Of a stretch of 64,000 bases of DNA, positions 1 to 9,034 are shown piece after piece. The position numbers and the translations under genes were made by a program. Source of the DNA: Kitasatospora cheerisanensis KCTC 2395 (GTDB lineage: Bacteria; Actinomycetota; Actinomycetes; Streptomycetales; Streptomycetaceae); assembly GCF_000696185.1 (NCBI RefSeq), contig NZ_KK853997.1, positions 2,316,578-2,380,577 of the forward strand, written 5' to 3'. Numbering within the stretch: the first letter of the stretch is position 1; each line of letters begins with the position of its first letter. The notes below the pieces were generated by a model. That model was not told the DNA's origin, made no database searches, and was given only the letters and a program-made list of their open reading frames with translations.

Positions 1-279
1 CACCTGGTCGCCGTCCCGCAGGTCCAGGAACTCGGCGACGGTCCGCCGGCTCTGCTCGAACAGGTCGGTCGACAGCTGCGACAGGTACCCGGCGCCCCGG
101 TGCACGGACCCGTAGTACGGCGCGTACGCCGCCACGTCCTCCCACACCCGGGCCAGCGCCGGCGCGCTCGCCGCGTAGTCCAGCGCCGCGTAGCCGACCT
201 TCTCCCCCGACGCCAGCGGAACCTCGACGTCCTGGCCCAGCACGGCCAGCGGCTCACAGATTTCGGTGGTCACGGACAT
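1..279 (-). CDS. Class V aminotransferase / cysteine desulfurase-like PLP enzyme (5' part only)
   Basis: Only the first 93 codons lie in the window; the gene runs off the left edge. The ATG start follows a GGAGGAG ribosome binding site. The N-terminus contains LDYAASAPA, the start motif of class V PLP aminotransferases and SufS/IscS-like enzymes, and then AYYGSVHRGAGYLS-like sequence where these enzymes read YYANVHRG. The PLP lysine and the catalytic cysteine region lie outside the window, so aminotransferase, desulfurase or isomerase-like activity cannot be told apart. The family assignment is fairly secure; the substrate is unknown. Confidence 0.8.
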   Translation of the reverse strand, partial: MSVTTEICEPLAVLGQDVEVPLASGEKVGYAALDYAASAPALARVWEDVAAYAPYYGSVHRGAGYLSQLSTDLFEQSRRTVAEFLDLRDGDQV

Positions 280-454
280 GGGTGCACTCCTCCACGGGAC
301 AAGGACCCCGGGGGTGCAAACGACCGGAAGTCCGCGCTTGCCGCGCGGACGGATCGCCACGCAGCCCGGTCCTCACCCAGGGCACCCCGCCACGGACGGA
401 GGGTTGCCGGACAGCAAGCTGGGGCTTGTCGCTGCCACTCATGACCTGCGCAGC

Positions 455-482
455 ACGATACACGAGCGGCCCGTCGACTCAA
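455..482 (-). promoter_or_regulatory. Candidate promoter of the class V aminotransferase gene
   Basis: On the minus strand TTGAGT (477-482) is followed after 16 bases by TATCGT (455-460), a reasonable match to housekeeping -35/-10 elements. It would give a leader of about 170 bases for the aminotransferase gene. The rest of the 314-base interval 280-593 holds only the trpD terminator. This is a pattern match without support from conservation. Confidence 0.35.
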
Positions 483-543
483 GCCCCGTCCACTCCGTGG
501 ACTGCCCGCCCGACGCCCCGTCACTCCCGCGCCCGCGAACGGC

Positions 544-587
544 AAGGTCCGCCCGGCGGGAGCAACTCCCCTCGCCGGGCGGACCTT
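544..587 (-). terminator. Rho-independent-type terminator of trpD
   Basis: A perfect 15-base inverted repeat (544-558 with 573-587) surrounds a 14-base loop, directly downstream of the trpD stop. The hairpin lacks a long U tract, as is usual in Streptomyces. Confidence 0.8.
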
Positions 588-593
588 TGACGC

Positions 594-1664
594 TCACTGG
601 GTCGCTTCGGCCCACCGCTTCAGCAGCTCCCCCGCCGCCCCGGAGTCGATCGCCGCCGCCGTCCGCGCCATCCCCGCCGCGAGCTGCTCGCCGAGCGGCG
701 CGTCCGTCAGCTCCAGCGCGACCAGCGCGGCGGCGCTGTTGAGCAGCACCGCGTCCCGCACCGGCCCGCGCTCGCCGTTCAGGACGCGCCGCGCGACGGC
801 CGCGTTGAACTCCGCGTCCGCGCCCCGCAGCGCCTCGATCCCGACCAGCTCGATGCCGACCTCCCGCGGGTCGAACCGGGTCTCCGTCACCTCGCCGTCC
901 CGGATCACCCAGACGTGGGACGTGGTGGTGATGGTCAGCTCGTCGAGCCCGTCGTCGCCCCGGAAGACCAGCCCCTGCCCGCCGCGCCGGGCGAGGACGC
1001 CGGCGATCAGCCCGGCCAGCCGGGTGTCGAAGCAGCCGACGGCGTGGGCGCCGACCTTGGCCGGGTTGGTGAGCGGGCCGAGGATGTTGAACACGGTGGG
1101 GACGGCGAGTTCGGCGCGGGCCTGCGCCGTGTACCGCATCGAGGGGTGGAACTTGGCGGCGAAGCAGAAGGTCAGCCCGACCTCCTCGGCCACCGCCGCG
1201 ACCCGCTCGGCGGACAGGTCGAGATTGATGCCGAGCCGCCCGAGCACGTCCGAGGAGCCGGACGCCGAGGAGGAGGCCCGGTTGCCGTGCTTGACCACCT
1301 TCGCGCCGGCCGCCGCGGCGGCCACCGCCGACATGGTGGAGATGTTGACGGTCTTGGCCCGGTCGCCGCCGGTGCCGACGATGTCGACGGCCGGCCCGGG
1401 GATCTCCAGCGGCACGGCGTGCGCGTACATCGTCTCGACCAGGCCGGCGATCTCCTCGACCGTCTCGCCCTTGCCGCGCAGCGCGATCAGGAAGCCGGCC
1501 ACCTGCACGGGGCTGGCCTCGCCGCTCATGATCCGGTCCATCGCCCAGGCGGTGTCCGCCTGGGCGAGGTCCTCGCCGCGGAGCAGGGCGCTCAGGACGT
1601 CGGGCCAGGTGCGGACCACCTGCGCGGGGTCGCTACCGCCGTTCGCAGAGTGCACGTTCACCAT
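594..1664 (-). CDS. trpD: Anthranilate phosphoribosyltransferase
   Basis: This 356-residue enzyme transfers the phosphoribosyl group of PRPP to anthranilate, the second step of tryptophan synthesis, in the cytosol. Visible family signatures are DIVGTGGD (PRPP/Mg binding, about residue 95), [31 protein letters not shown] sequence for anthranilate binding, and [11 protein letters not shown] near residue 200. The length is normal for TrpD. The ATG start has a GGAG site upstream. It stands alone rather than in a trp operon, as in other Streptomyces, and its own hairpin terminator follows. The receiver-like gene upstream lies on the same strand 147 bases away, so co-transcription is possible but not shown. 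Confidence 0.96.
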   Translation of the reverse strand: MVNVHSANGGSDPAQVVRTWPDVLSALLRGEDLAQADTAWAMDRIMSGEASPVQVAGFLIALRGKGETVEEIAGLVETMYAHAVPLEIPGPAVDIVGTGGDRAKTVNISTMSAVAAAAAGAKVVKHGNRASSSASGSSDVLGRLGINLDLSAERVAAVAEEVGLTFCFAAKFHPSMRYTAQARAELAVPTVFNILGPLTNPAKVGAHAVGCFDTRLAGLIAGVLARRGGQGLVFRGDDGLDELTITTTSHVWVIRDGEVTETRFDPREVGIELVGIEALRGADAEFNAAVARRVLNGERGPVRDAVLLNSAAALVALELTDAPLGEQLAAGMARTAAAIDSGAAGELLKRWAEATQ

Positions 1665-1811
1665 GGCCGTCTCCAGCTCTCGTCTTGTCGCAGAGGAATG
1701 GAGTCAGCCTATCGAGCGAGCGGGGACGGCCGCCCTGACTTGCCGTCCCCTTCTCTCCAGTTGAGACGCCGGGTGAGACGCGCGGCCGGCCGCACGGCCG
1801 GAGCGGCCGCC

Positions 1812-2237
1812 TCAGTGCGCGGCCGGCGCCCGCCGGGCGAGCCGGGCCCGCAGCAGCGTGGTCGCGGCGTCGGCGAGCGCGACCGGGTCGACGGGGTGGG
1901 AGATCGCGGCGTCGGCCCGGCTCCAGGCGGCCAGCCAGGAGTCCTGCGGGCGGCCGATCAGCACCAGCACCGGCGGGCAGCCGTAGATCTCGTCCTTCAG
2001 TTGCCGGGTGAGGCCGAGTCCGCCGGCGGGCACCGCCTCGCCGTCCAGGACGCACAGGTCGACGCCGCCCTTCTCCAGTGCCCGCAGCACCGCGGCGGAG
2101 GTGGCGCACTCCAGGTACTCCACCGCGGGGACGTCCCCGGCGGGGTGCCGGCCGAGGGCGAGGGTCACCTGCTCACGGGTGTTGCGGTCGTCGCTGTAGA
2201 CGAGAACGGTGAGCGTCTCGTCGGAGTGCTGCGCCAT
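1812..2237 (-). CDS. Stand-alone degenerate receiver-domain (response regulator-like) protein
   Basis: The 141-residue protein is a single CheY-like receiver domain with no output domain. The acidic pair is present in VLVYSDDRN (about residues 15-16) and the phosphoacceptor position in LCVLDGEA (about residue 65). The conserved Thr/Ser is replaced by Ile (VLVLIGR) and the conserved switch Lys by His (ISHPVDP). No histidine kinase is nearby. It is divergent from ctaE across a 316-base interval (2238-2553) that holds a TATAAG hexamer on the minus strand (2264-2269) and no other gene. The role is unknown; the location suggests a link to respiratory gene expression, which is inference. The altered key residues argue for a pseudo-receiver or atypical response regulator. 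Confidence 0.8.
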   Translation of the reverse strand: MAQHSDETLTVLVYSDDRNTREQVTLALGRHPAGDVPAVEYLECATSAAVLRALEKGGVDLCVLDGEAVPAGGLGLTRQLKDEIYGCPPVLVLIGRPQDSWLAAWSRADAAISHPVDPVALADAATTLLRARLARRAPAAH

Positions 2238-2553
2238 GTCCCCTGCTTCCTGGTGCTCGTCCTCTTATATGTGTCCGCGCGGACCGCGACGGCGCGCGGG
2301 CCCCGACCGAACGGCCCAGTGTGACCCGGACCACGTCCTGGGACGGATGCTACTCCGGCGGGCCCGTCCTGAAGAGACCCCGACGCGATCTCGCTCAAGC
2401 CGCCGCGCCACGGGCTCACCCCCGCGGCCCACTTCCCTCACCCGATCCGAACAACCGTCAGAAAACGGGCGAGGTGCGAGGCGGGCATACCTCACGCACC
2501 GGACACTCCGAGGGAGACCCCCCGGCGTGAAGACGGAATAAGGGACCGACATA

Positions 2554-3174
2554 ATGTCCGTCGTGGCGACAGCAACAGCAACAGAAACCGGACACGCGCA
2601 CGGAGCGGTCAACAGGCCGAACCTGGTCAGCGTGGGAACCATTGTCTGGCTGAGCTCGGAGCTGATGTTCTTCGCGGCCCTGTTCGCGATGTACTTCACC
2701 CTCCGCTCGGTCAAGGGCGCCGAGTTCTGGCACGAGAAGGCCCATGCCCTCAACGTGCCCTTCTCCTCGGTCAACACCACGATCCTGGTGCTCTCCTCAC
2801 TCACCTGCCAGCTCGGCGTGTTCGCCGCCGAGCGCGGTGACGTGAAGAAGCTGCGCTCCTGGTTCGTGATCACCTTCGTGATGGGCGCCATCTTCATCGG
2901 CGGCCAGATCTTCGAGTACACCGACCTGGTCAAGAAGGACGGCCTGTCGCTGTCCTCCGACCCGTACGGCACGGTGTTCTACCTGACCACCGGCTTCCAC
3001 GGACTCCACGTGACGGGTGGTCTGATCGCCTTCCTGCTGGTCCTCGGCCGGACCTACGCGGCGCGGCGCTTCACCCACGAGCAGGCCACTGCGGCGATCG
3101 TGGTGTCGTACTACTGGCACTTCGTCGACGTTGTGTGGATCGGCCTGTTCGCGACCATCTACCTGATCAAGTAA
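2554..3174 (+). CDS. ctaE: Cytochrome c oxidase subunit III
   Basis: The 206-residue membrane protein is subunit III of the aa3-type oxidase, which stabilises the catalytic core. The short five-helix form typical of actinobacteria is seen, with [23 protein letters not shown] as the first helix and [15 protein letters not shown] plus [15 protein letters not shown] near the C-terminus; the conserved acidic and His residues of helices III and V are present. The ATG at 2554 has AAGGGA upstream. It is the first gene of ctaE-qcrC-qcrA-qcrB on the plus strand. Other oxidase subunits (ctaC, ctaD, ctaF) lie 10 kb further on, on the other strand. Confidence 0.96.
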   Translation: MSVVATATATETGHAHGAVNRPNLVSVGTIVWLSSELMFFAALFAMYFTLRSVKGAEFWHEKAHALNVPFSSVNTTILVLSSLTCQLGVFAAERGDVKKLRSWFVITFVMGAIFIGGQIFEYTDLVKKDGLSLSSDPYGTVFYLTTGFHGLHVTGGLIAFLLVLGRTYAARRFTHEQATAAIVVSYYWHFVDVVWIGLFATIYLIK

Positions 3175-3265
3175 CAGCCGCCCCGCCCCTGACCCGGCGT
3201 CACCTCGACGCATGGGAGTCGGGGGCAGGCTGCTGCCGACCAGATCCTGACACCGGGGTTATTCC

Positions 3266-4087
3266 GTGAAAAAGCTCTCCGCACGACGGCGCCACCCACT
3301 GGCGGCGGTCGTCGTTCTACTTCTCGCCCTGGCGGCCACCGGGGGGCTGTACGCCGCTTTCGCGCCCGCCGAGAAGGCGCAGGCCGACAGCTCCTCGCAG
3401 TCGCTCGCCATCGACGAGGGCAAGAAGCTCTTCGCCGTCGGCTGCTCCTCCTGCCACGGCCTGAACGGCCAGGGCACTTCTGACGGTCCGTCGCTGGTCG
3501 GCGTCGGCTCTGCTGCTGTCGACTTCCAGGTCGGCACCGGCCGCATGCCGGCCCAGCAGCCGGGCGCGCAGGTGCCGCGCAAGAAGACCGTCTACTCCCA
3601 GTCCGAGATCGACCAGCTGGCCGCCTACGTGGCCTCGCTCGGCCCGGGCCCGGTCGTCCCGACCCCGGACCAGTACCAGCCGTCCGAGGACAAGCTCACC
3701 AACGCCGAGCAGGTCGCCAAGGGTGGCGAGCTGTTCCGCACCAACTGCGCCCAGTGCCACAACTTCGCCGGCAAGGGCGGCGCGCTGACCGACGGCAAGT
3801 ACGCCCCGTCCCTCGAGGGCGTGGACGCCAAGCACATCTACGAGGCCATGCAGACCGGCCCGCAGAACATGCCGTCGTTCCCCGACACCACCATGCCGGA
3901 GGAGCAGAAGCGCGAGATCGTGGCCTTCGTCCGTAACACGAACGACGAGCCCAACCCCGGTGGTCTTGCGCTGGGCAGCCTCGGTCCGTTCACCGAGGGC
4001 CTGTTCAGCTGGATCTTCGGTCTCGGCACGCTGATCGCGATCGCGATCTGGGTCGCCGCCCACACCACCAAGGCCAAGAAGTCATGA
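3266..4087 (+). CDS. qcrC: Diheme cytochrome c subunit of the bc1 complex
   Basis: QcrC is the fused diheme cytochrome c of actinobacteria that passes electrons from the bc1 complex straight to the aa3 oxidase. The 273-residue protein has an N-terminal membrane helix (about 12-32), two CxxCH heme sites (C60-C63-H64 and C161-C164-H165), heme Met ligands in GRMPAQ and NMPSFP, and a C-terminal membrane helix before the basic end. The start is GTG at 3266. The stop overlaps the qcrA start by four bases (ATGA), so the genes are translationally coupled. Confidence 0.97.
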   Translation: MKKLSARRRHPLAAVVVLLLALAATGGLYAAFAPAEKAQADSSSQSLAIDEGKKLFAVGCSSCHGLNGQGTSDGPSLVGVGSAAVDFQVGTGRMPAQQPGAQVPRKKTVYSQSEIDQLAAYVASLGPGPVVPTPDQYQPSEDKLTNAEQVAKGGELFRTNCAQCHNFAGKGGALTDGKYAPSLEGVDAKHIYEAMQTGPQNMPSFPDTTMPEEQKREIVAFVRNTNDEPNPGGLALGSLGPFTEGLFSWIFGLGTLIAIAIWVAAHTTKAKKS

Positions 4088-5151
4088 GCCACGACATGTC
4101 AGAGAACCTGCCGGAGGCGCACGGCGCCTCCCACGGCACTGAGGTCGTCACCCACGACGACCCGTTCGCCGACCCGGGCCTGCCGGCCCACGAGCCGCGT
4201 CGGACCGACATCGACGAGCGGGCCGCCAAGCGGGCCGAGCGCCAGGTGTCGCTGATGTTCGTGGTGTCGATGCTGGCGACCGTCGGCTTCATCGCGTCCT
4301 ACGCGTCGATCGACGCCGACAAGCTGGTCTACATCTTCCCGCTGGGCAAGGTCAGCGCCCTCAACTTCGCCCTGGGCATGACCCTCGGCGTGGCGCTGTT
4401 CTGCATCGGCGCGGGCGCGGTCCACTGGGCCCGCACCCTGATGTCGGACCACGAGCTGCCGGCCGAGCGTCACCCGATCGAGGCCTCGGACGAGGTCCGC
4501 AACGACGTCATCGAGCAGTTCAAGACCGGTGCCGCGGAGTCCGGCTTCGGCCGCCGCAAGATGATCCGCAACACCCTGATCGGCTCGATGGCCCTGGTGC
4601 CGCTGTCCGGTGTGGTGCTGCTGCGCGACCTGGGCCCGCTGCCCGAGGACAAGCTCATGCACACCGGCTGGGCCGAGGCCAAGCCGGCCGAGCCGATCCG
4701 CCTGGTCAACATGAACACCGACCAGCCGATGAAGCCCGAGGACATCATTCAGGGCTCGCTGACCTTCGCCAAGCCGCACGGCCTGGAGGAGTCGGACGAG
4801 GACTTCCAGCAGCAGATCGCCAAGGACGCCCTGATGCTCGTCCGGATCGCTCCGGAGGACATCAAGGACGCCAAGTCCCGGGACAAGGGCTTCGAGGGCA
4901 TCCTCGCCTACTCGAAGATCTGCACCCACGTCGGCTGCCCGATCTCGCTGTACGAGCAGCAGACCCACCACGCGCTCTGCCCCTGCCACCAGTCGACCTT
5001 CGACCTGGCGGACGGCGCTCGCGTCATCTTCGGCCCGGCCGGCCACCCGCTGCCCCAGCTGAAGATCACCACCGATGAGCAGGGCTTCCTGGTCGCCACC
5101 GGCGACTTCGACGAGCCCGTCGGCCCGAGTTACTGGGAGCGCAAGCGATGA
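4084..5151 (+). CDS. qcrA: Rieske iron-sulfur subunit of the bc1 complex
   Basis: The 355-residue protein carries the [2Fe-2S] cluster that takes electrons from menaquinol. Box I CTHVGC gives ligands C280 and H282, and box II CPCHQS gives C299 and H302; C285 and C301 form the usual disulfide. Three membrane helices precede the Rieske domain (starting near residues 56, 88 and 160), the actinobacterial arrangement, after a polar N-terminal extension. It overlaps qcrC and qcrB by four bases on either side, so it is an internal operon gene. Confidence 0.97.
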   Translation: MSHDMSENLPEAHGASHGTEVVTHDDPFADPGLPAHEPRRTDIDERAAKRAERQVSLMFVVSMLATVGFIASYASIDADKLVYIFPLGKVSALNFALGMTLGVALFCIGAGAVHWARTLMSDHELPAERHPIEASDEVRNDVIEQFKTGAAESGFGRRKMIRNTLIGSMALVPLSGVVLLRDLGPLPEDKLMHTGWAEAKPAEPIRLVNMNTDQPMKPEDIIQGSLTFAKPHGLEESDEDFQQQIAKDALMLVRIAPEDIKDAKSRDKGFEGILAYSKICTHVGCPISLYEQQTHHALCPCHQSTFDLADGARVIFGPAGHPLPQLKITTDEQGFLVATGDFDEPVGPSYWERKR

Positions 5152-6809
5152 GCACCGCGAGCGGCACCAACAGCGGTGCCTCCAAGCCGGCCAGCACGCG
5201 CGCCAAGCCCGCCAACAAGGCCGAGGCGGCTGCGGACTGGGTCGACGGCCGGCTGGGGATCTACTCCCTGGCCAAGGCCAACCTGCGCAAGATCTTCCCG
5301 GACCACTGGTCCTTCATGCTCGGTGAGATCTGCCTCTACAGCTTCATCATCATCATCCTCACGGGTGTGTACCTGACGCTGTTCTTCAAGCCGAGCATGG
5401 CGGAGACCGTCTACCACGGCAGCTACCTGCCGCTGAACGGCATCCGCATGTCGGAGGCGTACGCCTCGACGGTGAACATCAGCTTCGAGGTCCGCGGCGG
5501 TCTGCTGATCCGTCAGATCCACCACTGGGCCGCGCTGGTCTTCGTCGCCGCGATGTTCGTGCACATGATGCGCGTCTTCTTCACCGGCGCGTTCCGCAAG
5601 CCGCGCGAGATCAACTGGCTGTTCGGCTTCCTGCTGCTGTGCCTGGGCTTCTTCGACGGCTTCTTCGGCTACTCGCTGCCGGACGACCTGCTGTCGGGTA
5701 CCGGTATCCGCTTCATGGAGGGCGCGATCCTGGCGGTGCCGATCGTCGGCACCTACATCCAGATGTTCCTGTTCGGCGGCGAGTTCCCGGGCACCGACAT
5801 CATCCCGCGCTTCTTCACCATCCACGTGCTGCTCATCCCGGGCATCATGCTGGGCCTGCTGGTCGCGCACCTGATCCTGGTCTTCTACCACAAGCACACC
5901 CAGTGGGCGGGCCCGGGCAAGACCGAGAAGAACGTCGTCGGCATGCCGCTGATGCCGGTCTACATGGCCAAGGCCGGTGGCTTCTTCTTCCTGGTGTTCG
6001 GCATCATCGCGGCGATGTCCGCGATCGCCACCATCAACCCGGTGTGGGCGTACGGCCCGTACCGTCCGGACCAGGTGTCCACCGACGCCCAGCCCGACTG
6101 GTACATGGGCTTCGCCGAAGGCCTGATCCGCTTCATGCCGGGCTGGGAGATCTCCGTCTGGGGCGGCCACACCCTGAACCTGGGCGTGTTCATCCCGCTG
6201 ATGATCTTCCCGCTGGTCCTGGTCGCGATCGCGGTCTACCCGTTCATCGAGTCCTGGGTCACCGGCGACAAGCGCGAGCACCACATCCTGGACCGCCCGC
6301 GCAACGCCCCGGTCCGCACCGCGCTCGGCGCGGCCTGGATCTCGCTGTACCTGGTCCTGCTGGCCGGTGGTGGCAACGACCTGATCGCCACCCACCTGCA
6401 CATGTCGATCAACACGATCACGTACTTCGTCCGGGTCGGCTTCTTCGTGGTGCCGGTCATCACCTTCTTCGTCACCAAGCGCTGGTGCCTCGGCCTGCAG
6501 CGCCGTGACAAGGACAAGGTGCTGCACGGCCGCGAGTCGGGCATCATCAAGCGCCTGCCGCACGGTGAGTTCGTCGAGGTCCACACCCCGCTGTCGCAGG
6601 CGGACCTGCACACCCTCACCTCGCACGAGCAGCCCGAGCCCCTGGAGCTGCCGGCCGAGACCGACGAGAACGGCGTGGCCCGCAAGGCCGGCGTGGTCGC
6701 CAAGACCCGGACGAAGCTCTCCGAGGGCTTCTACGGCGAGGGCAACCAGATCGCCAAGCCCACCTCCGAGGAGTACCTGGAGATCACCAGCGGCCACGGC
6801 CACCACTGA
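5148..6809 (+). CDS. qcrB: Cytochrome b subunit of the bc1 complex
   Basis: The 553-residue membrane protein binds the two b hemes and the quinone sites. Heme-ligand helices are visible as IRQIHHWAALVF with VHMMRVFF, and TIHVLLIPG with VAHLILVFYH. The quinone-site motif PDWY (QPDWYMGF) is intact, as is the GYSLPDDLLSG helix. A C-terminal extension of over 100 residues beyond the cytochrome b core, ending in GHGHH, is a known trait of actinobacterial QcrB. The ATG overlaps the qcrA stop (ATGA). A hairpin terminator follows 21 bases after the stop and ends the operon. Confidence 0.97.
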   Translation: MSTASGTNSGASKPASTRAKPANKAEAAADWVDGRLGIYSLAKANLRKIFPDHWSFMLGEICLYSFIIIILTGVYLTLFFKPSMAETVYHGSYLPLNGIRMSEAYASTVNISFEVRGGLLIRQIHHWAALVFVAAMFVHMMRVFFTGAFRKPREINWLFGFLLLCLGFFDGFFGYSLPDDLLSGTGIRFMEGAILAVPIVGTYIQMFLFGGEFPGTDIIPRFFTIHVLLIPGIMLGLLVAHLILVFYHKHTQWAGPGKTEKNVVGMPLMPVYMAKAGGFFFLVFGIIAAMSAIATINPVWAYGPYRPDQVSTDAQPDWYMGFAEGLIRFMPGWEISVWGGHTLNLGVFIPLMIFPLVLVAIAVYPFIESWVTGDKREHHILDRPRNAPVRTALGAAWISLYLVLLAGGGNDLIATHLHMSINTITYFVRVGFFVVPVITFFVTKRWCLGLQRRDKDKVLHGRESGIIKRLPHGEFVEVHTPLSQADLHTLTSHEQPEPLELPAETDENGVARKAGVVAKTRTKLSEGFYGEGNQIAKPTSEEYLEITSGHGHH

Positions 6810-6830
6810 TCCCTAGCTGTCACGCCACGT

Positions 6831-6867
6831 CAGAACCCCCATCGGCCCCGGCCGGTGGGGGTTCTGG
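6831..6867 (+). terminator. Terminator of the ctaE-qcrCAB operon
   Basis: A 17-base stem (6831-6847 with 6851-6867, one G-U pair) encloses a tight CCG loop just after qcrB. It separates the respiratory operon from the GntR gene. Confidence 0.8.
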
Positions 6868-6911
6868 CATATCTGTCCGGCACCGGCCTGACGCCCTGTT
6901 ATGTTGGCCGG

Positions 6912-7277
6912 GTGCACGTGGCGATCGACCCCCACTCCTCCACGCCGCCCTACGAGCAGGTGCGCTCGCAGATCGCGGCCCAGGCCCGCACGGGTGAACT
7001 CCCGATCGGCCTGAAGCTCCCCACCGTCCGCGCGCTGGCCGAGCAACTCGGCCTGGCCGCCAACACGGTGGCCCGCGCCTACCGCGAACTCGAGGCGGAC
7101 GGCGTGGTCGAGACCCGCGGCCGGGCCGGCACCACCATCGCCCCCACCGGCGACACCTCGCACCGCCTGGCCGCCGACGCCGCCACCGAGTACGCCGCCC
7201 GCACCGCCCGCCTCGGTCTGAGCCGCGACGAGGCCCTGGCCGCGGTCGTCACCGCCCTGGACGCGATCCACCGCTGA
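6912..7277 (+). CDS. GntR-family regulator, YtrA subfamily (short form)
   Basis: From the GTG at 6912 the protein has 121 residues. It has an N-terminal winged helix with the YtrA-type signature PPYEQVRSQIAAQARTGELPIGLKLPTVRALAEQLGLAANTVARAY, followed by a short C-terminal arm with no ligand domain. YtrA-type proteins usually sit next to ABC transporter genes, which is not the case here. The start was preferred over the ATG at 6855 because that codon lies inside the qcrB terminator. A TATGTT hexamer at 6900-6905 is placed so that the transcript could be leaderless. The target is unknown. Confidence 0.85.
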   Translation: MHVAIDPHSSTPPYEQVRSQIAAQARTGELPIGLKLPTVRALAEQLGLAANTVARAYRELEADGVVETRGRAGTTIAPTGDTSHRLAADAATEYAARTARLGLSRDEALAAVVTALDAIHR

Positions 7278-7338
7278 CCGGGAGCGACCCGCTCGCCGCC
7301 GCGGAACCGCCGGCAGGCCGGACCGGAACGAACAGAAC

Positions 7339-7384
7339 GACGGTGCGACCGGCTCCCCGCCGAGGGGAATCCGGTCGCACCGTC
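7339..7384. terminator. Bidirectional terminator between the GntR and amidohydrolase genes
   Basis: A perfect 14-base inverted repeat (7339-7352 with 7371-7384) lies between the converging GntR gene and amidohydrolase gene, so it can serve both strands. Confidence 0.75.
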
Positions 7385-7404
7385 GTCGTGTCCGGCCGCC
7401 GTCC

Positions 7405-9009
7405 TCACACCGCCCGGTGCGTGACCTCGCCGTCCGACACCGTCAACAGCACCGGCACGTCGGCCAGTTCGGTGTCGGGCACGGTCAGCGGGTCCTGCCC
7501 GAGCACCGTCAGGTCCGCGCGGTGGCCGATCGCCGGCCGGCCGGCCCGGTCCTCCTCGCCCGCCACCCAGGCGGGGGCGAGGGTGTAGCCGGCCAGCGCC
7601 TGGAGCGGCGTCAGCGCCTGCCCGGGCAGGTGCGGCGGCTGCCGCAGGTCGCGGCCGGGCCGCCGGTGCCGGGCGCCGGCCATCACGCCCAGCGGTTCGA
7701 ACGGCGCGATCGGCCAGTCCGAGCCGAGCACCACCCGGGCGCCGGCCGCGGCCAGGTCGCGGCAGCGGAAGGCCCGGTTGGCCCGTTCCTCGCCGAGCCG
7801 GCGGGACCAGTTGTCGGTGTGGTCGGCCCGGGTGTACTCGGTGCAGTGGGTGGGCTGCATCGAGGCGGCCACGCCCAGCGCGGCGAACCGGGCGACGGTG
7901 TCGTCGGGCACCGTCTCGATGTGCTCCACCCGGTGCCGCACGGCGCCCTTCCCGTGCGCGGCCACCGCCTCCTCCACCGCGTCCAGCACGTGCCGGACCG
8001 CCGCGTCCCCGATCGCGTGCGTCGCGGTCGGCACGCCGGCCCGGTGGAGCTCGCCGATCACCCGGGTGTACTCGGCGGGGTCGGGCCAGAAAGCGCCGGT
8101 CGACTCGCCGTGGCAGTCCGGGCGTTCCAGCCACGCGGTGCCGTTGTCGATGGTGCCGTCCATGAAGAGCTTCGCCCCGGCGATCCGCCAGCGCCGGCCG
8201 CCCTCGCCCTGGCGCCGGACCAGCTCGGCCAGGTCCGCCGGGCTCGTTCCGGGCTGCACCCAGGGGGCGATCCGCAGCCGCAGCGGGAGCTGTCCGCGCT
8301 CCTCGAGGGCCGCGTAGACGGCCAGGCTCTCGCCGTTGGCGTCCATCGCGTGGCCGCCGGTGAGGCCGGCCGCCGCCATCCGCCGGAGCACCTCGGCGGT
8401 GGCCCGGCAGAGCTCCTCGAAGTCCGGCCGGGGTGCGACCGCCTCGACCAGTTCGCAGGCGGCGTCCTCCAGCAGCAGGCCGGTCGGGCGGCCCGCCGGG
8501 TCGCAGACCACCTCGGCGGAGCCCTGCTCGAAGCGGCGCGGCCCGTCGATCCCGGCCAGTTCCAGCGCCCGGCGGCTGGCCAGCATGGAGTGCGCGTCGA
8601 ACAGGTCGATCGCGGCGGGAACGCCGTCCAGCACCGGGCCGACGCTGTCGGCGGAGACCGGCCGGTCGCCGAAGACGTTCGGGTCCAGGCCCCAGCCGCG
8701 CAGCCACTGGCCGGCCGGCAGTTCCCGCACCGCTGCGGCCAGCACGGCCCGGACGCCCTCCAGGTCGGTGCACCGCGACAGGTCCACCCCGGCGGTGCGC
8801 TCGGCGCCCGAGACGGGGTGCAGGTGGCCGTCGGTCAGCCCGGGGACGACCACCGCGCCGCCGAGGTCGAGCACCTCGGCCCCCGCCCCCGCGTCCGCCT
8901 CGAAGCCGGCGATCCGCCCCGCGCGCAGGACGAGCGTGTCGTGCGGCAGGAAGGCCCCGCTGCCGGGGTCGAGCAGCCGGGCGTTGGTCAGGACGAGGTC
9001 GGGGTGCAC
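7405..9009 (-). CDS. YtcJ-like metal-dependent amidohydrolase
   Basis: The 534-residue protein belongs to the amidohydrolase-3 (YtcJ) branch of the metal-dependent hydrolases. It shows the first metal motif DGHLHP (about residues 59-64), the central lysine-containing segment AGAKLFMDGTIDNGTAWL, HAIGDAA and HRVEHIE histidine motifs, and the final GSDWP aspartate motif. The N-terminal and C-terminal beta-sandwich strands typical of the family (DLVLTNARL, ADLTVLGQDPL) are present. No signal peptide is seen. It begins 25 bases after the TetR gene on the same strand, so it probably forms an operon with it. Substrate unknown; with the divergent nucleobase-type permease, a cyclic amide or nucleobase-related compound is a guess. 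Confidence 0.88.
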   Translation of the reverse strand: MHPDLVLTNARLLDPGSGAFLPHDTLVLRAGRIAGFEADAGAGAEVLDLGGAVVVPGLTDGHLHPVSGAERTAGVDLSRCTDLEGVRAVLAAAVRELPAGQWLRGWGLDPNVFGDRPVSADSVGPVLDGVPAAIDLFDAHSMLASRRALELAGIDGPRRFEQGSAEVVCDPAGRPTGLLLEDAACELVEAVAPRPDFEELCRATAEVLRRMAAAGLTGGHAMDANGESLAVYAALEERGQLPLRLRIAPWVQPGTSPADLAELVRRQGEGGRRWRIAGAKLFMDGTIDNGTAWLERPDCHGESTGAFWPDPAEYTRVIGELHRAGVPTATHAIGDAAVRHVLDAVEEAVAAHGKGAVRHRVEHIETVPDDTVARFAALGVAASMQPTHCTEYTRADHTDNWSRRLGEERANRAFRCRDLAAAGARVVLGSDWPIAPFEPLGVMAGARHRRPGRDLRQPPHLPGQALTPLQALAGYTLAPAWVAGEEDRAGRPAIGHRADLTVLGQDPLTVPDTELADVPVLLTVSDGEVTHRAV

Positions 9010-9034
9010 GGGTGGCTCCTCAGCGGTGGTGCGG

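Noticed and set aside
5130..6806. 558-codon frame antisense to qcrB
   Set aside because: Exactly mirrors qcrB codons, Asp/His/Arg-rich, and qcrB is certain on the plus strand.
6855..6911. Upstream start (ATG 6855) for the GntR gene
   Set aside because: It lies inside the qcrB terminator hairpin; the GTG at 6912 fits the family N-terminus.
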